From: DASQEH01 sp035633755
GTDB lineage: Bacteria; Actinomycetota; Actinomycetes; Propionibacteriales; Nocardioidaceae
DNA length: 64,000 bases
Assembly (NCBI GenBank): GCA_035633755.1
Contig: DASQEH010000073.1
Coordinates: forward strand, 1 to 64,000
Direction of reading: 5' to 3'
Position 1 is the first letter of the stretch. Each line of letters opens with the position of its first letter. Under the pieces are notes generated by a model. It saw nothing but the letters and a program-made list of their open reading frames with translations, did not search any database and was not told the origin of the DNA. Below are positions 51,656 to 60,111 of this stretch, one piece after another. The position numbers were made by a program, and so were the translations under genes.

Positions 51656-51909
51656 TGCCGATCATCGTCGACGTCGACGTGATGCTGGCCAAACGCAAGA
51701 TGTCCGTAGGCGCGCTGGCGGAACGCGTCGGCATCACTCCCGCCAATCTCGCCGTGCTCAAGAACGGTCGTGCCAAGGCCGTGCGGTTCACGACGCTCGA
51801 GGCATTGTGCGAGGCGCTCGGATGCCAGCCAGGCGACCTGCTGCGCTGGGAGGCCGAGGACTCGGCCTCCCACGCGAACCCGACTGCCACCGATGGAGGC
51901 CACCCATGA
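51655..51909 (+). CDS. XRE-family helix-turn-helix regulator
   Basis: This 84-residue Cro/CI-type protein reads MPIIVDVDVMLAKRKMSVGALAERVGITPANLAVLKNGRAKAVRFTTLEALCEALGCQPGDLLRWE. The helix-turn-helix occupies most of it. It overlaps both the DUF2975 gene and the ABC ATPase gene, so one transcript carries all four. It may regulate its own operon through the upstream palindrome. Confidence 0.93.
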   Translation: MPIIVDVDVMLAKRKMSVGALAERVGITPANLAVLKNGRAKAVRFTTLEALCEALGCQPGDLLRWEAEDSASHANPTATDGGHP

Positions 51910-52847
51910 TCGAGGTCCGCGGGCTCACGAAGCGTTATGGCGACGTCCTGGCTGTCGATGGACTGAGCTTCGTCGTCGAACCTGGAATGGTCACCGGGTT
52001 CCTTGGACCGAACGGTGCGGGGAAGTCCACGACGATGCGGATGATGCTCGGCCTGGACCGGCCAACGTCAGGTGAGGCGCTGGTGAACGGGCGGCAGTTC
52101 CCGACCTTCGCTGAACCGCTGCGCGAGGTCGGCGCATTGCTCGACCCAGCCCTTGTGCATACCGGCCGTACCGGCCGTAACCACCTTCGCGTGGCCGCCA
52201 AGACGAACGGCATCTCGGAACGCAGGGTGGATGAGGTGATCGAGCAGGTGGGGCTCGGTGGCGCCGCCCGCCGTAGGATCAAGAGCTACTCGATGGGAAT
52301 GCGCCAGCGTCTCGGGATTGCGGCGGCGCTGCTCGCCGATCCGAGAGTGTTGCTGTTCGACGAGCCGATCAACGGCTTGGACCTCGATGGAGTCCGCTGG
52401 ATCCGCGAGCTCCTGCGCCGACTCGCTGACGAGGGGCGCACCGTGTTGGTGTCCAGCCACCTGCTGAGCGAGATGCAGCAGATCGCCGACCGTCTCGTGG
52501 TCATAGGTCGTGGCCGACTGATCGCCGATGCCACGACTGAAGAGATCTTGGGTGGCTTGGGCCATCGCCAGGTGCGCATCCGCGGTCCGCGGCTGGACTC
52601 GCTAGCCACCCGTCTGCGAGAGCACGGCCTGCTGGTACAGCACATCGATGCGCACGAGTTGCACGTCCAGGACAGCACCGCTGAGGAGGTGGGCGACCTC
52701 GCGTACTCCTTGCGCATCCCTTTGCACCACCTCTCCGAGATCCAGCAGTCCTTGGAGGACGCCTACCTGGAGCTGACCAACGAGAGTGTGGAGTACCACG
52801 GCAGCCAAGCCGAACGCGTTGCGGACGTCCTGGAGGAAGCCCGATGA
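51906..52847 (+). CDS. ABC transporter ATP-binding protein
   Basis: This 313-residue ATPase has Walker A GPNGAGKST, signature YSMGMRQRLGIAAAL, Walker B VLLFDEPINGLD and switch His SSHLL. It matches the BcrA/drug-export subclass. The C-terminal extension is about 95 residues. It overlaps the XRE gene (ATGA) and the permease gene (ATGA). Confidence 0.92.
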   Translation: MIEVRGLTKRYGDVLAVDGLSFVVEPGMVTGFLGPNGAGKSTTMRMMLGLDRPTSGEALVNGRQFPTFAEPLREVGALLDPALVHTGRTGRNHLRVAAKTNGISERRVDEVIEQVGLGGAARRRIKSYSMGMRQRLGIAAALLADPRVLLFDEPINGLDLDGVRWIRELLRRLADEGRTVLVSSHLLSEMQQIADRLVVIGRGRLIADATTEEILGGLGHRQVRIRGPRLDSLATRLREHGLLVQHIDAHELHVQDSTAEEVGDLAYSLRIPLHHLSEIQQSLEDAYLELTNESVEYHGSQAERVADVLEEAR

Positions 52848-53647
52848 CAGGTACGACGATCACGCCGGAGCGGAACGCGGTGCGTGGCGAAGTCTCCAAC
52901 GCACGCGTCTTCCTCCGGACCTGCTCCGCCGAGTGGACGCGGCTGTGGTCCGTCAGGTCCTCGTGGTGGTTCCTCACCGCGGCGACCGTCGTCATGGTGG
53001 GGCTGGGTACAGCGCTCGGCTTCGAGGCGGCGGCCGACCCGGTGGAGCTCCACGGTGAGCCAGCATGGACAACGGCGCAGTACATCGCCATGCCGGCGCA
53101 GTTCGCCCTGCTCGGTCTCGCCCTCACCGCAGTCACGTCCGATTACTCCACCGGCGGCATCGTGCCGGTCCTGCAGTGGACGCCACGCCGCACCGTCTTG
53201 TTCGCTGCCCGCACCCTCGTGACGATGGCTGCAGCCACCAGCCTCGGCGTCCTCCTCGCCGCGGCCTCCGCGGTCGCTGCCTTCACAACAGGCGGGCCGG
53301 CCTTCACCTTGCGGGCGAACGACGGCCTCGACATGGCCGCCACTGTTGGCTTCGTCTTCGCAGCCGGGACCATCATCGCGGTCGGACTGGGGTTCTTGTT
53401 GCGCAACACGGCCGGCACCTTGATCGGGGTGTTCCTCCTGATCCTGGTGCTTCCCCTCCTCCTGCCGCTGTTCGGCGACTGGATGACCACGGTGGCCGAG
53501 GCCCTGCCAGGTTCTGGCGCGATCTTCCTTCTCTTCGGCGACCTGCCCGGCATGACGAAGCAGTCATCGGTGATCACCCTGCTTGCGTGGGCTGCCGGCG
53601 CTGTGCTGGTCGGCTGGCTACGGCTCCTGCGTGACGACGCACAATGA
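52844..53647 (+). CDS. ABC-2 type permease
   Basis: This 267-residue membrane protein has six helices and TCSAEWTRLWSVRSSWWFL near the N terminus, YSTGGIVPVLQWTPRRTVLFAARTLV in the middle and a Ser/Thr-rich outer loop. It is the membrane partner of the ATPase at 51906. The substrate is unknown; bacitracin-like or other peptide export is possible by family. Confidence 0.88.
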   Translation: MTGTTITPERNAVRGEVSNARVFLRTCSAEWTRLWSVRSSWWFLTAATVVMVGLGTALGFEAAADPVELHGEPAWTTAQYIAMPAQFALLGLALTAVTSDYSTGGIVPVLQWTPRRTVLFAARTLVTMAAATSLGVLLAAASAVAAFTTGGPAFTLRANDGLDMAATVGFVFAAGTIIAVGLGFLLRNTAGTLIGVFLLILVLPLLLPLFGDWMTTVAEALPGSGAIFLLFGDLPGMTKQSSVITLLAWAAGAVLVGWLRLLRDDAQ

Positions 53648-53726
53648 CCGGCTGCTAGGGAGAAGCGGAGATCGTCCGGCTGGCTGACGGTGACGAGCGC
53701 CCTCGCAGCCTCGCTACAGTTCGGCC

Positions 53727-54641
53727 ATGACCCTGCTGTGGGAGGATCCCGCGTGGCTGGCCCAAGCTAACCACTGGATCGAGGCCCGCCTCGTGGAACT
53801 GGACGTCGCGAGGACCGGTGTCATCGAGCAGCCTCATATCTACCGCTGGTCCACAGTGCTTCGCGTGCCGACCGACGCGGGCCCCCTCTGGTTCAAGGCG
53901 AATGACCCGTCCCTGCGGCACGAGGCCAAGCTCGTCGACCTGCTCGCTGACCGTCACCGCGACTGCATCCTGAAACCGCTCGCGATCGACGCCGAGTCCG
54001 GTTGGATGCTGATGAGCGACGCGGGTGAGCAGCTCCGGACGCTGACGCCGGTGGAACGCGACCTCGGCCGGTGGCGGGACGTGCTAGCCCGCTATGCCCA
54101 TGTCCAGCTTGACGTCACTGATGCCGTCGACACGATGCTGGCGTTGGGCGTCCCCGACATGCGACTCGCCGTCCTCCCCGATAAGTACGAACAGCTGATG
54201 GAGGTGATCGGTGCCGAGCAGCGCTTCCGTGAGGCCACGGTGCACGTTGCGGAGCTCTCACGCGCCCTCGGTGAGTTCGGCGTCGCCGAGACAATTCAGC
54301 ACGACGACCTTCACGACGGCCAGGTTTTCGTGAAGGACGGTCGCCATCTGCTGATGGATTGGGGTGATGCCTGCATCTCCCACCCGTTCTTCACCTTGTC
54401 GGTCACCCTGGAGGGGATGCTGGCGTGGGGCCTCGACGACGTCGAGAACTCCGTCGATACGGCTCCCTACCGAGACGCGTACCTGGCGCCGTTCTCCGAG
54501 GCGTACGGCGGCGACATGGTGAAGGCAAGCGACCTGGCTGTCCGCCTCGGCTGGGCCTGCCGCGCGGTCAACGGCCACGTACCTGGAGAGCCCGAGGCGA
54601 CCCAGGCCCGGCTGCGGATGTTCCTCGACGGACGCCCGTAG
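53727..54641 (+). CDS. Phosphotransferase (APH-fold) family protein
   Basis: This 304-residue APH-fold protein has LWFKANDPSLRHEAKLVDLLA (Lys and Glu of the N lobe), a catalytic loop QHDDLHDGQVFV and metal motif LMDWGDACISHPFFTLSVTLEGML. The rest is helical. The family includes small-molecule kinases. Nothing nearby identifies the substrate. Confidence 0.85.
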   Translation: MTLLWEDPAWLAQANHWIEARLVELDVARTGVIEQPHIYRWSTVLRVPTDAGPLWFKANDPSLRHEAKLVDLLADRHRDCILKPLAIDAESGWMLMSDAGEQLRTLTPVERDLGRWRDVLARYAHVQLDVTDAVDTMLALGVPDMRLAVLPDKYEQLMEVIGAEQRFREATVHVAELSRALGEFGVAETIQHDDLHDGQVFVKDGRHLLMDWGDACISHPFFTLSVTLEGMLAWGLDDVENSVDTAPYRDAYLAPFSEAYGGDMVKASDLAVRLGWACRAVNGHVPGEPEATQARLRMFLDGRP

Positions 54642-54643
54642 CC

Positions 54644-55672
54644 TCAGCCAAGCCGCGGGTCGACGTGGGTCTTGGGACCAGCGCCGGCACCCTCGCCTGA
54701 TGCTGCGGCAAGAACTGCGCCGACCTGGTCGAGGTCGACGGTCGCGGCGACGATCGGCCGCGGGTCGATGGTGCCGCGGGCGTACGCCGAGATCGTGGCC
54801 TCGAGCGCGGGGGATGCCGAGAGGATGCCGACGGCCGTGACGTCTTTCAGGACCAGCGTCCGAGTGTCGAGCAGGCTTGGGCTGTTCGCGAGACCGATGT
54901 AGACGAGCCTGCCGGAGGGCTCGACCAGATCGAGCGCCCGCGCTGGCAGGTGGCGAGCATTGGTGGCGTCTACCACTGAGTCGAAGGGCAAGGCCGGAAG
55001 GTCGGCCTCGGTCCAGGCGTGCTGGAACCCCAGTGACCGAGCGAAGGCCAGGGACTCCTGCGTCCGGCCCAACAGGTGCACCTCCGCTCCCGTGGCTCGG
55101 ACGAACATCGCCACCAGCAACCCGATCGTGCCCGGTCCCAGCACCAGGGCCCTGTCACCGGGCTCGAGCTTCATGGCCCGTGCCGCCCGGAGCGCGTTAC
55201 CCCCTGGTTCCACCAAGGCACCAAGCACGGCGTCCATCGATCCAGGCAGCGCGTGCAAGGACGCCGCCGGTACTGCCAGCTGCTCGGCCAGCGCTCCTGG
55301 CCGCCCGCCACGGATCCCGACCTCCTGCCGGTTCTCGCAGACGTGCTGGTGACCACGACGACAACGGCGGCATGTGCCGTCACCGAGCATGGTGTCCCCT
55401 GTGACGCGGCGGCCGGCCCAGCCGGGGTCCACACCGGCCCCCACCACTGTCACGATGCCTGCCCACTCGTGGCCCAGACGCATGGGGTACGAGGCGTGAC
55501 CCGAGTGCAGGTAGGCCATGTCGCCGCTGTAGAACTCGATGTCGGTGCCACAGACGCCGACGCGCTCCACCCGGACAACCACTTCGCCCGGTGCTGGCGC
55601 CGGCGCCGCCACCTCCTGCACCGATCCCTCTCGGGGCCCGGTCAGAACGAAGGCCCGCATGCTGTCTGTCAT
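54644..55672 (-). CDS. Zinc-dependent alcohol dehydrogenase
   Basis: This 342-residue MDR enzyme keeps both zinc sites: VGVCGTDIEFY and LGHEWAG for the catalytic zinc, and CRRCRRGHQHVC for the structural one. The NAD fold is DRALVLGPGTIGLLVAMFVRATG. The substrate might be a sugar alcohol or secondary alcohol. The start is uncertain among the ATGs at 55672 and 55660 and GTG at 55684. It is convergent with the phosphotransferase gene by 2 bases. Confidence 0.9.
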   Translation of the reverse strand: MTDSMRAFVLTGPREGSVQEVAAPAPAPGEVVVRVERVGVCGTDIEFYSGDMAYLHSGHASYPMRLGHEWAGIVTVVGAGVDPGWAGRRVTGDTMLGDGTCRRCRRGHQHVCENRQEVGIRGGRPGALAEQLAVPAASLHALPGSMDAVLGALVEPGGNALRAARAMKLEPGDRALVLGPGTIGLLVAMFVRATGAEVHLLGRTQESLAFARSLGFQHAWTEADLPALPFDSVVDATNARHLPARALDLVEPSGRLVYIGLANSPSLLDTRTLVLKDVTAVGILSASPALEATISAYARGTIDPRPIVAATVDLDQVGAVLAAASGEGAGAGPKTHVDPRLG

Positions 55673-55948
55673 CGCTGGCCGCACGTCATCGTCGAGTCGT
55701 CCTTCGCCCGGTCAGTCGCCGACTGGGCGGTCGGTAGCTGACCTACTGGCATGAGTCTCCTGTCGCTGGACGAGCGTGCGTCCGCGCGTGTGCTGACGCC
55801 GTCCGATGATTTTCCGCCATCCCGCCTGTCTCTACACCAAGACCCCGCATGCGAGCAGTAAGGGAACTCCGGAGGTGAGTGAGGTGACCGTCACCACAAC
55901 GCTGCTGGACGCAGGAGCCCCGAGGTCCAGCCTCGTGGCGGCATCGCT

Positions 55949-56332
55949 TTGACCGCCAGAACATGGGGCGATGACGCTGACTGGTCGCTCGTGACGTTCG
56001 TGGGGCGGCCGTTGCCCGAGGGCATCCAGCTGGACGTCGTCCACATCGACGTTGGGTCGACGCTCGGCTGGTCCGCCGGTGCAAGGGCGGCGAACCGCTT
56101 GGCCGTCCTTGAGCGTGGTCGCATCGAGCTGATATCGAACAACCACGCCCGGCTTGCCTTCGGTATGGGAGCCGTATTCGTCCTCGCCACCAACGACCTG
56201 AGCGAGATTCGCAACACGGGCAGCCAACCGGCTGTCATCACCACTGTCCACCGGCTGCCAAGTGCCGTACGGTCGCGTCGCCACGTCGAGGCCCCCACGC
56301 AGCCGCCCATCAAAGACGAAGGAGCACCCGCC
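55949..56332 (+). CDS. Cupin-like domain, in frame with the following VOC gene
   Basis: Residues read MTARTWGDDADWSLVTFVGRP, then LDVVHIDVGSTLGWSAGARAANRLAVLERGRIELISNNHARLAFGMGAVFVLATNDLSEIRNTGSQPAVITTVHR. This looks like a beta-barrel cupin domain with poor metal-His content. There is no stop before the VOC protein at 56333, so the two could be one 260-residue protein. The start is unclear: TTG at 55949, or a frameshifted start from GTG at 55884, which has GGAGG upstream. Confidence 0.5.
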
Positions 56333-56731
56333 ATGCAGATGAAGCTGGAACTCGTGCTGATCCCCGTGACCGATATCGACCGGGCGAAAGCCTTCTACAG
56401 CGATCAGGCCGGCTTTGCCGTCGACGTCGACGTCACGCCCGCGCCGAACGTGCGCGTCGTCCAGATGACCCCGCCCGGGTCGAGCTGCTCCGTCACCATC
56501 GGCACAGGGCTTCCACATCTGTCCGACATGCCTCCCGGCTCGATCAAGGGGATCCACCTTGTCGTCGACAACATCGAACGTGCTCGCGAGGAGCTTGTCA
56601 GCCGCGGCGTGGCTGTCGGTGACATCGACGACTCCAGCGGCGGAGGGGTGAGGTACGCCGAGTTCACCGATCCCGACGGGAATCTGTTCCTCCTCCAAGA
56701 GATGGCCTGGCGCACCGGCGACACCTACTGA
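56333..56731 (+). CDS. VOC family protein
   Basis: This 132-residue VOC protein has MKLELVLIPVTDIDRAKAFYSDQAGFAVDVDVTPAPNVRVVQMTPPG, then IKGIHLVVDNIERAREELVSRGV and YAEFTDPDGNLFLLQE. Its own start at ATG 56333 has GAAGGAG 8 bases upstream, so it can be made alone even though the reading frame continues from a cupin-like domain. Function unknown. Confidence 0.85.
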   Translation: MQMKLELVLIPVTDIDRAKAFYSDQAGFAVDVDVTPAPNVRVVQMTPPGSSCSVTIGTGLPHLSDMPPGSIKGIHLVVDNIERAREELVSRGVAVGDIDDSSGGGVRYAEFTDPDGNLFLLQEMAWRTGDTY

Positions 56732-56833
56732 CGGTCGAGTCCGACGTGGTCGCCGGGTACGCCACCCCGCGCACGAGTCTCCACTGCTGCTTTCGCGCCG
56801 TCGCACGTCGGCGCCTGCTGCAGCTAATCTGCC

Positions 56834-57268
56834 GTGATGAGGAACGTGCCGCGCCCACCATCGAGGTACGTCATCGCCCCGGAGGTAGCCATCGCGCTCG
56901 CTCGCCATGAGGTTCCTCTGCTCGATGAGCATGAGCTACTGGCGCCCACGCTCTTTCGCTCGCAGGTGCTGTCGCTCCTCTACCAGGCAGTCGCCCGCGG
57001 TGAGACAACGAAGGCGGACGCGGATCAGCAACTGGGCTACGTCCGTTCACTGCGGATGCGACTGCTCGGCGACCGGGTTCTCCAGAGCGTCGCCTGGAAG
57101 ATCGCCGCGGATCTCGGCTGGGCTGACACGTTCGACGCCGAGTACGTTGCGCTGACTCGTCTGCAGGCAGACGCGCTGGTCACCCTCAACGAGGATCTGG
57201 CCCGGGCAGTGGCGGGTGTTGTCGCTGTCGCACCTCTCGACGCATTGACCCGATCTGCCGCGCCATGA
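56834..57268 (+). CDS. PIN-like domain protein, orphan
   Basis: This 144-residue protein fits the PIN/VapC fold: YVIAPEVAIALARHEV at the first strand, LLAPTLFRSQVLSLLYQAVARGETTKADADQQL, LLGDRVLQSVAWKIAADLGWADTFDAEYVALTRLQADALVTLNEDLARAV. The acidic residue usually seen at the first strand (VID) is Ala in YVIAPE, so nuclease activity may be weak. No antitoxin gene is next to it. It lies 19 bases before the maleylacetate reductase gene. Confidence 0.75.
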   Translation: MMRNVPRPPSRYVIAPEVAIALARHEVPLLDEHELLAPTLFRSQVLSLLYQAVARGETTKADADQQLGYVRSLRMRLLGDRVLQSVAWKIAADLGWADTFDAEYVALTRLQADALVTLNEDLARAVAGVVAVAPLDALTRSAAP

Positions 57269-57287
57269 CAGCGATGGTGGAGGCAGC

Positions 57288-58382
57288 GTGAGCCAGTCAC
57301 TCGCCTTCGTGCACGAGATGTATCAACAGCGGGTGATCTTCGGCAGTGGATCGGCCCGCGCATGCCTGCCCGCTGAGGCTCACCGCCTGGGCGGCACCCG
57401 CGTGCTCGTCGTCGTCACCGAGTCACAACGCGCGCTCGCAGAGGACCTGGCCCACGAGTTGCCGGTAGTGGGAAGCGTCGACCAGGTCCGGATGCACGTC
57501 CCACTTGACGTAGCCGAGGCGGCCAGGCGACAGGCCATCGACCTGCGGGCAGACCTGTTGCTCAGCATCGGTGGAGGCTCGACGATAGGGACCGCCAAGG
57601 CCGTCGCACTCACGTCTGGCGTACCGGTGCTCGCGGTACCCACGACGTACGCCGGTTCCGAGGCCACCCCCGTGTGGGGTGTCACGGACGCCGGCCACAA
57701 GTCAACCGGGACCGATTCCCGAGTCCTGCCGCGAACCGTTGTCTACGACCCCGAGCTCACCGTCACCCTGCCAGCCGGCCCCTCCGTCGCCAGCGGGCTC
57801 AACGCCGTCGCGCATTGCGTGGACTCACAGTGGGCGCCGGGCGCCAATCCGGTCAACCGCGTCCTGGGGCTCGAAGGTCTGACGACCCTGACGAAGGGCC
57901 TGCGACTCGTGCACGCCACCCCCACCGAGCTGGCCGGGCGATCGCAGTGTCTTTACGGCGCCTACCTAGCCGCCCTCAGCTTCGCCAGCGCCGGACCGGG
58001 GCTGCACCACAAGATCTGTCACGTGCTGGGTGGCAGTTGGAACCTGCCGCACGCCGACACACACGCGGTCATGCTTCCGCACGTGGTCGCCTTCAATGGA
58101 CCCTTCGCATCGGAGGCCGTCAGCCGGCTGGCCGCGGCTCTCGGTACTGCGGATGCCCTTGCCGGCCTGCTCGACCTGTACGACGAGCTCGAGGCGCCTG
58201 CGTCGTTGCGCGAGCTGGGGCTGGCGTCGAGCGATCTGCCCGAGGCTGCGGCCCTGGTGGCTGAGGTGGCACCGACGGACAATCCCCGCCCGATCAGCGC
58301 GCGATCCATGGAGGACCTCTTGCGCAGCGCTTGGAACGGGCGGAGCGCCTTGCGGGGCCACCGGCTTCGGTTGCCATGGTGA
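57288..58382 (+). CDS. Maleylacetate reductase
   Basis: This 364-residue group III (iron-type fold) dehydrogenase has the NAD segment LLLSIGGGSTIGTAKAVAL, the family-diagnostic VPTTYAGSEATPVWGVTD, and HHKICHVLGGSWNLPHADTHAVMLPHV. It reduces maleylacetate to 3-oxoadipate in hydroquinone, resorcinol or hydroxyquinol breakdown. It starts at GTG 57288. The next two genes encode a ring-cleaving VOC dioxygenase and an esterase, supporting an aromatic pathway. Confidence 0.9.
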   Translation: MSQSLAFVHEMYQQRVIFGSGSARACLPAEAHRLGGTRVLVVVTESQRALAEDLAHELPVVGSVDQVRMHVPLDVAEAARRQAIDLRADLLLSIGGGSTIGTAKAVALTSGVPVLAVPTTYAGSEATPVWGVTDAGHKSTGTDSRVLPRTVVYDPELTVTLPAGPSVASGLNAVAHCVDSQWAPGANPVNRVLGLEGLTTLTKGLRLVHATPTELAGRSQCLYGAYLAALSFASAGPGLHHKICHVLGGSWNLPHADTHAVMLPHVVAFNGPFASEAVSRLAAALGTADALAGLLDLYDELEAPASLRELGLASSDLPEAAALVAEVAPTDNPRPISARSMEDLLRSAWNGRSALRGHRLRLPW

Positions 58383-58476
58383 CCAGCCCAGAACCGATGG
58401 TCGCCCACGAAATAGTGTGCTGGGAGCACCGGTTCGCCCAGCGACCAGACATCCACTGCTCTTCACGGGAGGCATC

Positions 58477-59436
58477 GTGAGCACCATCGCCCCGCACGGA
58501 CTGCACCACGTCACGGCTATCGCGTCGGATCCGCAGCGCAACGTGGACTTCTACACCCGCGTCCTCGGTCTGCGGCTGATCAAGCGCACAGTGAACTTCG
58601 ATGCGCCAGAGTCCTGGCACCTGTACTACGGCGACGAGCGGGGCCGCCCCTCTTCGCTGCTCACGTTCTTTCCCTGGCCGGACGTTCCCCAGGGCCGTCA
58701 CGGCGCGGGCATGACCAGCGCTACGGCGTTCTCGGTGCCGCCCGAGGCGCTGGGGTGGTGGCACGAGCGACTGAAGGGCCTCGGTGTCGATGTCGACGCG
58801 CCGGTCCAGCGCGACCAGGAGGAGGTCCTGACGCTGCGCGACCCGGACGGCATGGTGCTCGATCTTGTCGCGGCGGAGGGCGATGGCCGCTCCGGATGGG
58901 ACGGCGTCGCCGCCATTCCGGCCGAGCAGGCTGTACGCGGACTGCATGCGATCACGCTCTCGGAGCGGGCGCTCGATCCGACGGCCTCCATGCTGACCGA
59001 GCTGCTCAGCATGGGCGTAGCCACCGAGGAGGACGACCGAGTGCGTTTCACGATGTCTGATGGCGGCTCGGGCGCGCTCGTCGACGTCGCGGCGGGAGCC
59101 TCGAGTCGCGGGTTGCAGGCCGGGGGCACTGTCCACCACGTGGCTTACCGCGCTCCGGATCTCGAGACGATGACGCAGTGGCAGCAGTCGCTCAGCGAGG
59201 CGGGTGTGGCGGTGACAGAGATCCGCGACCGCCAGTACTTCAAGTCCATCTACTTCCGGGAGCCGGGCGGGGTGCTGTTCGAGATAGCGACGGACACGCC
59301 CGGCTTCGACATCGACGAGCCGTTGCTCGAGCTCGGCCGCTCGTTGCGGCTACCGCCTTGGCTGGAGCCCAGCCGGGAGCAGATCGCCGCCGCTCTGCCA
59401 CCGATCGAACTGAGCGACGAGCGGCTCGGCGCGTGA
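58477..59436 (+). CDS. Ring-cleaving VOC dioxygenase (MhqO/PcpA-like)
   Basis: This 319-residue two-domain VOC enzyme reads HGLHHVTAIASDPQRNVDFYTRVLGLRLIKRTVNFDAP, SAT-type middle, then VHHVAYRAPDLETMTQW and PGGVLFEIATDTPGF. The iron ligands (His, His, Glu) are in place as in PcpA and MhqO. It should open hydroquinones (1,2-dioxygenase). The product can go to maleylacetate, the substrate of the gene before it. GTG at 58477 follows GGGAGG. Confidence 0.92.
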   Translation: MSTIAPHGLHHVTAIASDPQRNVDFYTRVLGLRLIKRTVNFDAPESWHLYYGDERGRPSSLLTFFPWPDVPQGRHGAGMTSATAFSVPPEALGWWHERLKGLGVDVDAPVQRDQEEVLTLRDPDGMVLDLVAAEGDGRSGWDGVAAIPAEQAVRGLHAITLSERALDPTASMLTELLSMGVATEEDDRVRFTMSDGGSGALVDVAAGASSRGLQAGGTVHHVAYRAPDLETMTQWQQSLSEAGVAVTEIRDRQYFKSIYFREPGGVLFEIATDTPGFDIDEPLLELGRSLRLPPWLEPSREQIAAALPPIELSDERLGA

Positions 59437-60050
59437 CCGGACTCCTCGACCGACCCCACCTGTGGCGCAGCGGTGCCGGTGGTCCCCCGCTGCTGCTCCT
59501 GCATGGCACCGGCGGTGACGAGCACGACCTGCTCACCCTGGCCGAGCGGCTGTCGCCCGCGTCGCCGGTGCTGTCCCCACGAGGCGCGGTCCTCGAGCAT
59601 GGCATGCCCCGGTTCTTCCGCCGATTGGCCGAAGGTGTGTTTGACGAGGACGACCTCCGGCTGCGTACCGATGAGCTCGCCGAATTCGTGACGGCTGCCG
59701 CTGAGGAGCACGACGTGGCACCGGGGTCCTTTGTCGCCGTCGGTTTCTCGAACGGGGCGAACATCGCTTCATCGCTGCTGATGCGGCGGCCGGAAGTGCT
59801 CCGTGGTGCAGTCCTGCTTGCAGCGATGGTGCCGTACTCCATCCCACCGGCAGGGGCGGACCTGTCCCGGCACCTTGTCGTGGTGTCCAACGGCCGTCAA
59901 GATCCCATGGCGACGCCCGACCAGACCCGTACTCTCGTGGGCCAGTTGCGCGCGCTCGGCGCCGATGTGCATGAACTGCTGTTCGACGGCGGCCACACCA
60001 TCGACCCGGCTCAGTTGCCCCGCATCAGCGAGCTCATCGGCGCAGGCTGA
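59433..60050 (+). CDS. Carboxylesterase, MhqD-like alpha/beta hydrolase
   Basis: This 205-residue hydrolase has LLLLHGTGGDEHDLLTLAERLSP, nucleophile elbow GFSNGAN, acid in VVSNGRQDPMATPDQ and His in FDGGHTID. It belongs to the phospholipase/carboxylesterase family that includes MhqD, which is usually next to MhqO. Its GTG overlaps the dioxygenase stop (GTGA), so they are coupled and probably work on the same quinone-related compound. Confidence 0.9.
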   Translation: MTGLLDRPHLWRSGAGGPPLLLLHGTGGDEHDLLTLAERLSPASPVLSPRGAVLEHGMPRFFRRLAEGVFDEDDLRLRTDELAEFVTAAAEEHDVAPGSFVAVGFSNGANIASSLLMRRPEVLRGAVLLAAMVPYSIPPAGADLSRHLVVVSNGRQDPMATPDQTRTLVGQLRALGADVHELLFDGGHTIDPAQLPRISELIGAG

Positions 60051-60111
60051 CGCGACGGCCGCGAGCCTCGGCCGTCGCGGCTCGCTTTCGGCTGGGTCGG
60101 ACGGCCACCGC

